Counted from the stretch's first letter, positions 22,031 to 33,534 are shown. The stretch is DNA of 64,000 nt from Eukaryota sp. TZLM1-RC (GCA_040285825.1 JAUPSS010000004.1:3727658-3791657); one strand, 5' to 3'. Notes: generated from the sequence alone by a model not told the origin. Numbers and translations: made by a program.

Positions 22031-22330
22031 ACTGCCGTGTTGACGAGAAGGTCCTCGAAAGACCTCGTAATACTTTATTATGTCTGTAAATGTGTTCATA
22101 AGTCAGAAGTAGGGTGACAAAGAAGTGAAACAAAACAAAGTGGTGTACTTGAAGATTGAGGATTGTATTTGTGGTATTTTGCATAATTTCTGTATTTAAA
22201 GAAGAATTGTTGAATACAAAGTAGTTAAATATATTTCATTTTGATTTAAAACATAAATTACGCACTCACCGAGTTCGATCAAAAAATCTTCCCACTCAGT
22301 AACTTAGCCAAAAACACATCACAAAAAATT
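22031..22330. other. spacer, nothing recognised
   Basis: AT-rich sequence between the unknown frames and the next Fanzor locus; no gene seen. Confidence 0.35.
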
Positions 22331-22654
22331 TTGAAAACCCCGTATTTATTTTTTAAAACAAAAGCTAATGACTACACCATGTCTTCTAATGGTGACAGTG
22401 TCCGTATTTTCACACCCCACCCAAACGCAACAAGAGTGAGATTTGGAGAAGCCTTGGCTGATAAGAGATCCAAAGGGAACTTGATTACTATGAAACCACT
22501 CGGAATAGAAAACATACCTTGCAAGCCAAAGTTGAACGGCCAAGACCTCGCCAGAAACCAAAAGCTACTGAGTGGCAGGCACCTGATAATGAAACGGAAA
22601 TGGTGTTCTGGGCCATTGACCCCAACCACTCAATCTATGTGGCTCCAGCATTGA

Positions 22655-22682
22655 AACATGTTCAGGGCCAACCGTATCCAAT
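22655..22682 (+). repeat. 28-bp target-site duplication, left copy
   Basis: Matches 23446-23473 at 25 of 28 positions; all three differences are transitions. It marks the left edge of the family D insertion. Confidence 0.8.
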
Positions 22683-23445
22683 CACTCATTTATTTTATAA
22701 GGAAAAATTGAGTCTTTTGAAGGAAAAACTATCAGAATGTAAACGACTACAATTTATTTCAAATTGTGACAGTCAATCATCTTGTTTTTTGAAAGTCTTG
22801 CCTATTTCTCAAAATTTCACGTTCTCAGATTATTGCTTCAAATACCTGATAAATCTGAGATTGCTTCAAGGAGAACAATTTGTGATATGTCCTTTGTGTG
22901 GTTATGGAAACCTAGGCTTAGATCACTCGTTTCAACGTAGAAAAGTCTCAAGAATGGTTACACAAAGACATGACGAAGTAAATAATTTTATTAACGAATT
23001 AAATAATTTTGAATCTGAAAAGGAATTTATATTTGGTTTAAATAAGCAGTTACGTGTTGATGGCTTTCAAACGTCAACCAAATTGCTTTTGATGTCACCA
23101 TAGTTGGAGGTTATGGTAATAATTGGACTGATGCTTTTTCGAAAGCTTATTCTGATAAGATTGCAAAGTATTCAATTTTAAAAGAATTAAATTTAATTAA
23201 CCAAATTGTTCCTCTCGTTTTTAGTGTTCATGGGGGTTTTTACACTAAAACAAAAATACTTTTGACCAATTTGGATGGAATCAGGTAGCAGATGAAATTA
23301 GTTGTATCATTTTGAAGAATAGCTTTAAATGCCACAGTGCTTTTAATTATATACTTCAAAAGAAAAGAGAAGATCGTCAATGTTGGTAGGTGGTTGTTTT
23401 TTAGTATTCAAGTAGTTGCTTCTTAATTTTCAATAAAAGCATCTG
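22683..23445 (+). mobile_element. family D RLE-type non-LTR retrotransposon, 5'-truncated
   Basis: 763 bases between perfectly placed target duplications. The frame encodes FVICPLCGYGNLGLDHSF then RHDEVNNFINELN, the CCHC-type zinc motif and RH helix that precede the restriction-like endonuclease. After a frameshift near 23070 it reads NQIAFDVTIVGGYGNNW and QIVPLVFSVHGGFYTK, the nuclease core and final strand. The zinc motif differs from families A-C. The 3' end is ttcaataaaagc, much like the B tail. It carries only the endonuclease end. Confidence 0.75.
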
Positions 23446-23473
23446 AACACGTTCAGGGCTGACCGTATCCAAT
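23446..23473 (+). repeat. 28-bp target-site duplication, right copy
   Basis: Right partner of 22655-22682, immediately after the family D 3' end. The Fanzor sequence resumes after it. Confidence 0.8.
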
Positions 23474-24109
23474 ATCTTCTTGGCACCAAAGCAACGAAAA
23501 ATCAATCACTCCCCTTCACTGACCCACTCATCAATAGATGTTTATGAGTGCAGAAATTGAACCATTATCTGCTTGAAATATCAACTATCGGTGACTATAA
23601 GGACTATGAAGGTAATAACGTAAGATGATCATTGCTGAAGCAGCAATTAGATCTGAGTGCTCGAAAAGCATTGAGCAGAAACACATTTGACTTCTTTATA
23701 AGAAAACAGAAAAGATTCAGCTCAATTATCAAAAAAGTGAAAAAATTTGCAAACGGTCGAGAAGTAAAGGTATGGTTTGGCAATGGAGATGGTGGTACAT
23801 CACGTCAAAAAGTGAAAACTCCACGTAAGGCGTTTCTCAAGTTGATACAATGTTCATTTGCTAATGTGAAGATCGAGAGATGAATATATGACATCTGCAA
23901 AGGTGAACTGCTGCAAGATGCTACACCAAAAGATCTATAGAGAAGTTGATGGTGAAGTTAAAGTTCACAACGCATATTTCAGTTGTCCGGAATGTAATCA
24001 AGTTTGGTCTAGAGACATTTCTGCATCACCAAATCAGCTAGAAATTGCAATTAGTGAGCATCACTATGGAACAAGACCTGAAGCGTTCCAGAGACCACAA
24101 AGAAACTAG

Positions 24110-24353
24110 CTTCAAAGCTACGTATTGTTCTAGAGGAGAAATGGGCTCACTGAGATTGGTGGCCAATTATTCGAGGATTCTAGAACGTCTGTGGACGATC
24201 TCACCAGGAATGAAAGTTCTTGAAATAAGCTTGAATGATGCTTGACGAAAGTAAGCATTTCAAATGAAAACCACAGATAGTTACTCGTTGAAATAATTAT
24301 TAAACAGGGTTTTGTTACCATTGGGCTTTGCTTCCAAGCTATACCCTCAGTAG
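24110..24353. other. spacer after the Fanzor relic
   Basis: No clear gene. A short plus-strand frame (24045-24245) overlaps the end of the Fanzor relic. Confidence 0.3.
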
Positions 24354-25004
24354 ATGCCCAACAATCTGCTTGATGAGCTCTGTACTAAATTCAGAATAGT
24401 AGCCAGTGATGGTTCAGCTATGCGAGTACCTCGTTCCTCTCCTGAGTTGTTTGATGACTGTTGTTATTCATATAAACTTGGCGAGTGGGAAGCTACTACT
24501 GGCAGTATTGCTTCGTCTGAGGGGCTACTTGAATCCTTTCGCAGAGGTTTTCCTGATGAAACCAGTACCAGAAATACTCACAGTAGCCTGTCGCTACACA
24601 GTAATCTCAGCGTACACAGTGTGCAGATGTATCAGTCAGTTTATAATCATCCTACTCATCCCCCCTTTTTGCCATTATCCCATTCGGACCCTAATTTGAA
24701 GGTACATTTCCCTTCATACTCACATATACCACCGCCATTGGTTCATCATCATCGCCCGTCACCAACCAGTCACAGCAGTTCGTCACTTCAACTTCCAACG
24801 TTTTTACACCCTCCTCCAATTTCACCTCCGGGATACCCCCAGTCTCAGCCCTATCCGTTGGTTGGTCCGCCGTTGGTTCCTCGCTCAAGTTCAGACCCAA
24901 CTTTACCCTTGTCCCGCAGTGGTAGCTTACGGTTTTCGCTATCTGATCTGGATATTGGTAAGCGTCGCTCAAGCCGAATAGAGGTACGGGATATCATTAA
25001 TTAA
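24354..25004 (+). CDS. Pro/Ser-rich protein of unknown function
   Basis: An intact 216-residue ORF from a true ATG to TAA. The N-terminal third (MPNNLLDELCTKFRIVASDG) is mixed in composition. Residues about 75-190 are rich in Pro, Ser and His with runs such as PHPPFLPLS, HIPPPLVHHHRP and LHPPPISPPGYPQSQP. The end is basic (GKRRSSRIEVRDIIN). It looks largely disordered, like a scaffold or SH3/WW-binding protein, but no domain is recognised. GC content and codon use look higher than in the surrounding mobile DNA, which supports real coding. It follows a Fanzor relic on the same strand, 244 bases away; whether they belong together is unknown. Confidence 0.6.
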   Translation: MPNNLLDELCTKFRIVASDGSAMRVPRSSPELFDDCCYSYKLGEWEATTGSIASSEGLLESFRRGFPDETSTRNTHSSLSLHSNLSVHSVQMYQSVYNHPTHPPFLPLSHSDPNLKVHFPSYSHIPPPLVHHHRPSPTSHSSSSLQLPTFLHPPPISPPGYPQSQPYPLVGPPLVPRSSSDPTLPLSRSGSLRFSLSDLDIGKRRSSRIEVRDIIN

Positions 25005-25269
25005 AAATTCATTTTGTAAAGGTTAAAGTTTTGATGTATCATAGTGTTTATTGTGTTAATATTTTACTGCTTTTGTGCTCATTTTACCTTGTGATTAATC
25101 TATTGGCAAGGTCACTCATTAAACAATTGTATTACATGTGGTCTTTTTTTGATCTTTTTTAATTATCAACCTATAATTTGCTGCATGGAATAAATGTAGT
25201 CAGATTTTAACACAAATAAATCCATTTGTTATTTCTCAGAAGTTCATTTTGTGACAGGAAAAAGTGATC
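25005..25269. other. 3' region, nothing recognised
   Basis: T-rich sequence after the Pro/Ser-rich ORF, with aataaa-like words near 25190 and 25212. Confidence 0.3.
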
Positions 25270-25545
25270 AAATTATGAAATACGTCTTGGCATGGCCAAA
25301 CAAAAAATGCCACGTTTGCATTTGTTTTATTTTACCCAAAATTTCATTCTTTTTTTAAATGCCGCTTGAATTTTTTACACAAGGTTTGTAATAGTTCTGA
25401 TTCTTGTTTCATTAATCAAGTACCAAGAATTTATGGCTTGTTTCTGGATGAGCCTTGTTTTTCCTATATTCAGGTGTCTTTGTTCATTCATTTGGCCTGA
25501 TAATCTTTCCCATGGTTTAATTCATAAATGTTGTAAGACGGTAAT
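25270..25545 (+). mobile_element. family A/C relic fragment
   Basis: Broken frames recall the family segment before the zinc motif: LAWPNKKC for LGLAKKKN, then INQVPRIYGLFLDEP, then WPDNLSHGLIHKCCK. The fragment stops just after the codons for this CKC motif, the recurrent break point described in the findings. Confidence 0.5.
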
Positions 25546-25846
25546 TTTTTAAAACATTTAATTTATTTTTAAAACTGGAATAATTATTGAGATAAAAATA
25601 ACCATCTAGAAATCAATATCCTCCAAACAAGCGTCACTATTACTGAACCTACTCACAGCATTACGTTCATATTCTACACCAATTGCTAAAAGCGCCTTTG
25701 AAATCATTGTTGGAATAGACTTGAAAATACAGAAAACAATTCTATTTATCCAGAAAGTGGAGTTCATTGTTTTACCAGACCTATTCAGTAACACTTTTTT
25801 GAAATTTTCAAAAAAGTGCAACCCTGAAGGTCCAATATTGCCAAAA

Positions 25847-25983
25847 TGTTGTTGTCGAACTTAAATTGAATTAGTAGGTTTCATTGTATTTTGACTGATG
25901 ACGTGATACTCGTTTATGAATCAGTTTTATTAATAAACTCAGATTTCTCTCTCTCCTTCGTGTGTTCATCTGCCTAACGGCAT
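25847..25983 (+). repeat. LTR-1 left long terminal repeat
   Basis: Starts tgttgttgtcgaac and ends cctaacggcat. Apparently identical to 26536-26672. Confidence 0.85.
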
Positions 25984-26535
25984 CAATAATTATTGGCCCT
26001 TCTTATTTCAGATGACTGTTCCCTCTGTTAACCTGAAGTCTCTTTCTTCCATGAAAGTTGAAAGTGTTCTTCTGTTCCTATAGGAGTGAAAGATTTATTC
26101 TTCGGTGACTCCTAAGAAAGAGCTTGTTCCAGCAAGACTCTTGGTCGATTCTTTTCTGTTAGAGTCCCTATCTCTCCAGAAATCCGACGGCTGATCCAGT
26201 GACGATGTTCTTCTCAGACATCTACAATCTGTCGTATCGTTCGCCATGTACGAAGATTTTAGTCTGGCTATGTCAGAACTGATGCTTTATGTCCGTATTG
26301 GTGACGTCCGAGAACGTATGTCCTGTTACCTGCGACGTTTTTTCCAGGTAAAGAATAGGGCTTCCGGACTGAAGTTGCCAGACATAGCTTTTCTGAACCG
26401 ATTTGCCAGAGGACTTCTTTTCGTAGGTATCCAACGTTCTCATACCATCGATGCACCGGAGAATTTAACAAACCCCATATCTCCCCTCTATTGAGCCAGT
26501 ACTGTATTTGTCCTCAGAAAAATGGGAAAAAGTAG

Positions 26536-26672
26536 TGTTGTTGTCGAACTTAAATTGAATTAGTAGGTTTCATTGTATTTTGACTGATGACGTGATACTC
26601 GTTTATGAATCAGTTTTATTAATAAACTCAGATTTCTCTCTCTCCTTCGTGTGTTCATCTGCCTAACGGCAT
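26536..26672 (+). repeat. LTR-1 right long terminal repeat
   Basis: Partner of 25847-25983; identity suggests recent insertion. Preceded by the purine tract. Confidence 0.85.
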
Positions 26673-27865
26673 CAAAAAAGAGAAATTGCAAACGGCACAA
26701 ACTGATATTTCACATGTTCCACTCTACCTAACTGTGCCAAAGATTCTTCATATTTTTTTATCTTCTTTTTTTCGGCGTTAGATAACGGCGAATCAACGGA
26801 ATACACTAAACGAGCAGCAGTATTTTTGCAAACATCAACTGAGACAACATCTACAACATTGAGAACACCATCGCTCCCTGGAGCTACTAAATCTGCCCTT
26901 CTTTTACCAAAGGAATCATCCGTTTGATCTGAAGACAGCTTACGTACTAGTGGCTCAATAAATGCCTCTATATTGAAACTTTTGCACATGGCATATAATT
27001 GGTCACGAACTGAGTCATGAACAAATGAGCGATAAGTTATAAAATACTTACAGTTTAAAAGATGGGAAAGCGTAACAACACTCTTGCAGCGACAAATTAA
27101 ATCATTTGGTAATGAACAAGGCCATAGAAAACATCTCATTCTCATTGCAGTGGTCCATTGGTGATCATTAAGTAGAAGGCCATAAATGTTGGGAATTTGG
27201 GAGATTAGGCAACTTGAGCAACTGTCTTCAAGATCAATAAAAAGGTTTGCAAAAACGAGATTTTTTTCCTTAGCCAAGCTAAGACGTACAATATAATCCA
27301 AGTTTTCTAAAACTTTCAAGATTTTTTTCTGCAATTTTGCAAAAGTCAGTGGTAAGGAGAGCAAGCTTCTTGAAGGAAGTTCCACAATGTCAGAGGGGAA
27401 ACATTTAGCCCAAATATTGGGTGAAAGAGTTTCAATTTCCTGTTGCAAAGAAATAAGATAAGAGCTGCCACAATTTTCAATGAGATGAATTTTTTCAGGA
27501 AAACGATTCACAGATTCATAAATAAAATTCTTTCCACCTCCAATAAAGGCAGCTTTACAAAGGTAGCTTGATTTATGAAAATCAACACCACCAAAATTTG
27601 TACCACAAAAAATGTGGCTTCGTAACTGAGATGCATCAATTTCCAATAATTTTGCTAAAAAATTGGTTCTTTGTTCATCAAAAATGCGACAAAACTCCAA
27701 AGAAATTGATGGTGATGTTGATCTCAAAATATGAGTAAATTTTCCAGAATAACAGATTTTTAGGAAAAAGAATTTCAAATGTTTCTCAATATTTAAATTT
27801 TCTATTGATTCTAATTCATTTCCAAATTGAGTCAACAGAGTCAAAAGACTGTAATTCCAACCCAT

Positions 27866-27990
27866 TTATCTAATTGTAATCGTTTTATTACTTTTAGATC
27901 AAAACTTCATGATGCAGTTCGTGATCAACTCTATTGTATGTGTTAGTCCTACAAGATTGAATTTTTTTTAGAACCATTACTTTCAAAGTT
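27866..27990 (+). mobile_element. family A fragment
   Basis: The plus strand reads ITFRSKLHDAVRDQLYCMC then, after a stop, IEFFLEPLLSKF, matching the family A region after the zinc motif. It begins within about 20 bases of the recurrent break point seen in other A copies and faces away from the family C copy. Confidence 0.6.
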
Positions 27991-28129
27991 TGGCCGATTA
28001 ATGTGGTTAACTAAGTCATTTAAAAAATTGATGGAAAATATAATCATATTTAACATGAAGCTTTGTTTTCTATTGATAAATTTTTGGGTTTTCTGGTTGT
28101 TTGTTATTTCGGAAAATTCAATCAATAAC

Positions 28130-28140
28130 GAACCAAGGTT
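28130..28140. repeat. 11-bp target-site duplication, left copy
   Basis: gaaccaaggtt, repeated at 28770-28780, flanking the family B copy between them. Confidence 0.7.
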
Positions 28141-28770
28141 TTTTTTCAATTAAATATTTATTGAACATGCACACTTAATTAAATTAATTCATAACTAATG
28201 GGACGAATATCTTTGAACCAAGATTTCCTCTACAAAATCTTGATCTGCTTGCTGTCTAGCTAAAGCTCCTCTTATTCGATTGAAAAACCGAGGTAATCTA
28301 TTAATAATGGCAAATTTAATTCGAGAACGCCATAAAAAATATCAATCTTTTCATTGTTTTTTCTTGAACCATTTTTTGGAAGTCATTCAAAAAGGTTTCT
28401 GCTTCAACTGATAATCTTCCGTTTATCGAAAATGGGAAAGCAATAAAAACTAGCTGTGTATTTCTACCAGCATTAGCTTCTTCGATATCTTTGTCATATT
28501 TTCTATGTTTTTCTTTTGCTTTAAAATCAAGAGCACTCACAGGATTAAGTTTTCTTCTGTGAACCAAAGTAACATTTGCAACATTACATGAGACAAAGTC
28601 AACAATAACTTCAGAGTTCTTAATCCAATCATAGTATACATCACCTGTATCATCAGAACCAAAATTATTCAGAGAAAGTGTTTCCTTCAGCAGAGGCTCT
28701 TTAATACACGATATTCTTGCAGTTTGTGCCATATTGAAAACAGTGTCTCTAACAGCATCATGTAATGAAG
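28141..28770 (-). mobile_element. family B retrotransposon, 5'-truncated, with target duplication
   Basis: Minus-strand frame (about 28770-28316) starts at SSLHDAVRDTVFNMAQTA and runs through the endonuclease to the B tail at 28145-28195. The zinc motif and RT are missing. The final part shifts frame near 28340. Perfect 11-base duplications on both sides show an ordinary target-primed insertion. Confidence 0.85.
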
Positions 28771-30281
28771 AACCAAGGTTCTTCAATATAAATTTTCTCA
28801 ATGAAATTGCTACCGAGCCAAATAACAACCAATCTGTTATTGAGTCAGAATGTGGATCATGAAAAACACAAATCTTTCCTTCAAATATTCAAAATGGGCA
28901 CATCATTTCATTGAGAATACTGATTGAACGAAAGGAATAACGTCCCAAACACCATTGTCCTTTTACTTACTCATAACCTCTTTAGTGACGTATCATACCA
29001 CGTACTCAAGATTAGGTGTTCAGGATGTTCAGGACAGCCTTCTTGACTGTGAAATCATTTACTATTGGTAAGTTCAATTTGGACAACTTTTACTTTACTT
29101 TCATTGAACTAGACATATGAACGAAATTTGCCAGATAAATAGTTCAATTATGGGTGTTACTTCAAGTAGACTAACGAATCAATAAATAACCAAGTTCACA
29201 AATCAACAGTAGTTCGTATAAACATGGAGAAACTGACTGATAAGTGGAGTTATTAAGTGAATCTGCAAAGTACACTGTCATATTCAAGACATATATTTTA
29301 GCTTTCATGACTCAAAGAACTTCAAAATGAGAAAATGAAAAAAATCCTTGGTAAAATTAACTACATAACATGTAGGCTCCCTTTTCGGTCAAGGACATGA
29401 CTATCTGATTGTACCTTAACACAACGAAAGGGAAGATCTTTGAGGTAACAGCTCGGCCCATAGGATGTGTGGTTGACGTCGCCCCTCTCAACAGTCTTAA
29501 CTTCAACAACCTGTTCTTTGAGGATGCCTCTATGTATTTGTTTGCATGTACTCAATTCCAACTCTTTGTTCAAGTACAATGTTTGACACGAATTGTAAGG
29601 AGTACTTCACACTTTATTGCTGTTAGATGATTCATTATTTCCTGCAGAATTTGGTAACGCTCGATTGTTTGAGTTAATTGTGAGTTACACCCAGTTGACA
29701 GTGTTTGGCTTTCACTACAATTCTCAACGTATTTTCAATAATGGAGGAACGTCACTTGAAATCGCAAGTCTTGAATGATCTTGATTGTATTGCACAGAGT
29801 TCGAAAAAAGCCATTGAACCTACCTAGGTCCATTTCTGCCTTCGCTTTCTTTAATTTCTTTTTTTTCTCATATCTGCTGCATCAAGGAATAAATCAGTAA
29901 CAATTGTGTATATGTTGGGACATCAATTCAAAATAAACAACTTTTCTTGCGGTGTTATCCCCCTGTACATTTAAATTCCTCATCTTCAGGAATCGTAGAC
30001 AATGGACTTCCTAAATTACATCACCGATTAATTATAGTGAATACAATGATTTAGCAGGGCATTGAGACTTTTAGCTGAGCAACTTGTGTGTTAAAACAGA
30101 ATAACAGGAACAATGGAGTTGAAAGGCTTGCTTTGAATCATCAAAACTACTATTAAATTGACTGGAGTTTGTCAAAGAAAACCCCAAAACCTATATTCCA
30201 ACTGTCGTATAAAATTATTGAGTGGGTAATACTGAAAATAGACAAAAATATTTATAACAAAAATTACAAAAACAAACAAAA
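28771..30281. other. 1.5 kb with no recognised gene
   Basis: Both strands carry only short frames (for example 29361-29579 minus, 29409-29630 plus) with no motif. No repeat shared with the rest of the window was noticed after 28790. The last 100 bases are probably the 3' UTR of the next gene. Confidence 0.4.
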
Positions 30282-33261
30282 TTAATACATACTGAATGGA
30301 CGTTCAGCTAGGACATCTAGGGTATGATACAATCCATCAAGGTGCTTTCTGAGCTTTTTCATAAGCCCAAGACGTTCCAAAACTTCCTCAAGATCTTCTC
30401 TTGGCATGGGAGTATAAGCAATACAATTGGGAGATTGAGGACAAAGCCATTCTTGGTTAATTTTGATTTGTTTAACGGCAAAGTTTTCATCCCAAAGATC
30501 ACTCCAAAAGGTAAACCAATAACCTACTGCAGGGTGAGAATTGAAATGGTGTAAGCGAGCATAAACAAAATCTAAACCAGCCTTGTGGACTTGAGGGAGA
30601 GATTTGAGATGGGCATTATTTTCAAAATTAGCAAGGTAATATTCCAATTCAGGACGAGTAATTCTATCATTGTTGAAAACGTGATACCAAAAACCCCATG
30701 AAAGAGTCATTTCCTTGTTTCTTCGTTCACGCATCAATCCATTACGATACTCTTGATTCTTTTGCATAAGACCAGCGTATTTACGTTGAACATGGTAGGC
30801 ATTATCGGGATGGTACAGCAAACGGAGAATTGTCTGGTTGGCAGAAAATTCATGATCAATACCCAATTCACGATGGCCAACGACATGCGATTCACGAGTG
30901 AAGTGATGACCTTCAGCAGATCCTACACCATCGTAAAAGCGGAGAGAAACACGGAAACCAGCACTCCATTCAGATTTGCGGTTTCTACCAATTGATAAGA
31001 CACCTCGGGTAAACGTAAAAAAGACACGGATTGTTTTGGATTTGGGTCTTCCTTGAGAATCAGTTCCATCAGGAACGGTTTTTGATTTCCAGGCTTGATG
31101 GTAAAAGTAACAATCTTCACCATTGAGACATCTCAATTGTTGGCGAACAGAACGCCTGCGGATAATTTCTGGTGATCTATTGACTTGGGCAAAGGGAATG
31201 ACTTGATGATCTGGAATAAAAACAAAATTATCAGAATCATCATAGACAAAGACACATTGAAAGGGAAAAGGTTTAATCCAAAACTTACCAAAGCAAGTTT
31301 TACTATCATTAGAACCATTGTTAGTTTCTTCAGTATACCAATAAGCATCAATACCTTCAAGTTGTGATTCCAAGTAATACCTTTCAGCAGCTAATTGTTG
31401 AGGGATTGGAAGTAGAGCTTGACGGTAAGCTTCAAAACCAACGTCAGAAACAACATCCTTAATCTCAGCAATTCTTTTAAAACAGGCAGAAAGGTTTTCA
31501 TCATTAACAAACAAAGATTCCCAAAATTGTTGCCAAATTCGAATCTTACGCTCTCTAAATAAATCCCAATCCTTTTCCTTGCGAGAAAAATGAACCAAAC
31601 CAGTCCACTGTTGCCATTTGAGTTGACAACACCTCAATCCAGCTACAAAGAAACTAACCATGAGAAGTGCATTGACGGTGTGAAGCAGACCAAGTAAGAG
31701 GTCACCAAAGCTACTAATGAAGCTAATACCCAAAGTGAGTAGAATACCAATTAAGGCAGTTAAACAAGTTGTTGCACGAGCAGATTGATCAATTTTATCA
31801 TCAACACCACGAATAAAGGGGGTAGACATCCATGAAACAGTCGCAAAGGTGAATAAAATAACCAAAACCAAAGCATCACGAGAAAGTAATGTCACAATAG
31901 AAGAGTCTTTACCAGGAGGAGGGGTAATAATGACAATAGGGGCTACAAGGGCAAACTTAATACACATGATAAACACCTTATAGTTACTATACTGTCGTTC
32001 ATAACCATCATAAAGGAAGGAATAGGGACACTTATCCTTCTTTAAATCTTCATGGTAGTCCTTCTTTGTGTATTCTTTCCTGGAACCGTCGGCTGAGCAA
32101 AAGAGTTTAGGTTGAGGACGGTTTCTTTTAATCAATCGGTTACACAATATGGGAACAAAGATAGTGACGGCACAAAGAGAAATTACAGCAACTACAATAT
32201 GGGGAATATGTTCATCAGACCAACAAACGTCATAATTGAGATCACCAGCATTAGGGTGAAACTCTTCCTTGCACAGGATAATGGCAAGAGCATTACGCGA
32301 AACAGAAAGGTAGAGAGATGTCAATGCTGTCAGATTAATCTGGGCCATGATACGGGTCATCTTCTTTCTCTCTTCCCAAGCAACATTCTCGTGACCATCT
32401 CGAATTTCATCTGGATCGGTCTTAATTCGATACAGCATCAGTGAAAGCATCACAAAAGAAGTGATGGCAAAGACGTAGAACCAGATCAGAGGGGTCATCA
32501 TTTCTAGGAAACTTTGAACATTGAGAGCAATGACAGTTGCGACTTTAGTGAAGAAATTGAACACTTTTTGGACATTTTCACCAAAGGCAAAAGAGACAAA
32601 GAACAGTGAGATAATCTGCCCAAAATCTCTAAAAATATCAAACTTGACAAAATCAAACATAAAACGAGCAGCACCAGTGAGAGCAGCGATACTTTTCATA
32701 AGCTGATCGCGTGAAGTAGCATACATACTACTTACTGCAGTAAAATCAGGCTTGGGAAGGTTCTTGATAACATTTGAATTCCAAATATCCTTTGTGGCTG
32801 CAGCAGCTTGGGCAGCAAACTGACCACCTTCCCTTGCAACGTAGGAGGCAGCACCGACAAATCTGGGGGTGAGTTAAATTCTAAAGATCATACTGTGGAG
32901 CTGATTTAGCGGCAGCTTCTTGAGCTTTTTTAGCAACTTCGGTAGCAGATTGTAACACTTGAGCACCTTGTTGAGCGGCAGCATCGGTTAGAGCAGATGC
33001 ATTTTCCATGACCTGCTTTCCCGCTTCAGCGGCAACTTTGCCCCCCTCTTGAAAAGCAGCTGCTCCTTGTTGTGCAACTTGAGATCCTGCTTGCCAGGCT
33101 TGTTGTCCTGCTTGAGACATAGCAGCTGCTCCTTGTTGTGCAACTTGAGATCCTGCTTGCCAGGCTTGTTGTCCGCCTTGAGCAACAGCATTAGCACCAT
33201 TCTGCGCGAATTGTTGAGCGTTTTGAACTCCTTGCTGGAATTGCGGGTTGTTCGGATCCAT
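30282..33261 (-). CDS. multi-pass membrane protein of unknown function, one 31-nt intron
   Basis: Exon 1 is 33261-32894 and exon 2 is 32862-30282; joined they give 982 residues. Splicing links KSAPQ to FVGAASYVAREGGQ in phase. The N-terminal 120 residues are Gln/Ala-rich with a repeated unit QQAWQAGSQVAQQGAAA. About 8 hydrophobic helices follow between residues 200 and 520, with a short Cys-containing loop (CWSDEHIPH). The C-terminal 400 residues are soluble and rich in aromatic and charged residues (FTFTRGVLSIGRNRKSEW, HHFTRESHVVGHRELGIDHEF). The layout resembles channel or sensor proteins, but I recognise no family. The long conserved-looking frame and clean intron argue for a working gene. 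Confidence 0.8.
32863..32893 (-). other. 31-nt GT-AG intron
   Basis: On the minus strand it starts gtatgatc and ends cacccccag. It contains an in-frame stop and its removal restores the frame between Gln/Ala-rich and membrane parts. Confidence 0.82.
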
Positions 33262-33534
33262 TGTGCTCTGGGATCAATGTGATGGATCGATTTTAATGAA
33301 GATGTTGATTGGTATCTTTTCATTTCATATGTTGATTTCATATCTTTTCATTTTCTGTTTGGAATATACCAGTTGCAATCCAATTTCCTACCCACAATTT
33401 TATATTGATGCTATCATTTGTATGATTGTTTCCTTTGATGGATTGTGCCCAATCGAGGTGTAGTCCACTAGTTTTCTCAATTCTAAACTTGTAGAGTCGT
33501 GTTTACTATTCTCAAAGGATTTCTATTACCGAAA

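Larger units (their letters stand above)
22331..24109 (+). pseudogene. Fanzor-like gene split by a family D retroelement
   Basis: The left part (22519-22682) ends with VFWAIDPNHSIYVAPALKH, a RuvC-I motif with Asp codon 22618-22620. It is interrupted by 22683-23445. The right part (from 23474) includes KVWFGNGDGGTSRQKVKTPR at about 23770-23822, then in another frame RDEYMTSAKVNCCK (Glu codon 23882-23884), and FSCPECNQVWSRDISAS (RuvC-III Asp 24014-24016). All three predicted acids survive, but the gene has stops and frameshifts: a shift near 22520, stops after 23500, and two bases apparently lost near 23880. GNGDGG makes it a different clade from the GDW-type loci in this window. Confidence 0.65.
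25847..26672 (+). mobile_element. miniature LTR retrotransposon (LTR-1), nested in family C
   Basis: Two direct repeats of 137 bases enclose 552 bases. The internal region starts caataattattggccc just after the left LTR, a possible primer-binding site, and ends in a purine tract, aaaaatgggaaaaag, just before the right LTR. The flanks carry an exact 5-base duplication, caaaa (25842-25846 and 26673-26677). There is no room for reverse transcriptase; only short frames (26246-26494, and an ATG near 26011) are present, so it must move, if at all, with help from another element. Confidence 0.82.
25590..27865 (-). mobile_element. family C RLE-type retrotransposon, 5'-truncated, split by an LTR element
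   Basis: The main frame (27865-26672) runs from the connector (IEKHLKFFFLKICYSGKFTH) through the zinc motif LICRCKSVVTLSHLLNC, VHDSVRDQLYAMCKSFNIE, and the nuclease core KRRADLVAPGSDGVLNVVDV to FVPFAISLF. The protein continues at 25846-25606 as GNIGPSGLHFFENF .. EDIDF, after a nested LTR element. Family C is a relative of A with a better PD..D core. The RT domain is missing. The frame is otherwise long and open, so this insertion is young. Confidence 0.8.
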
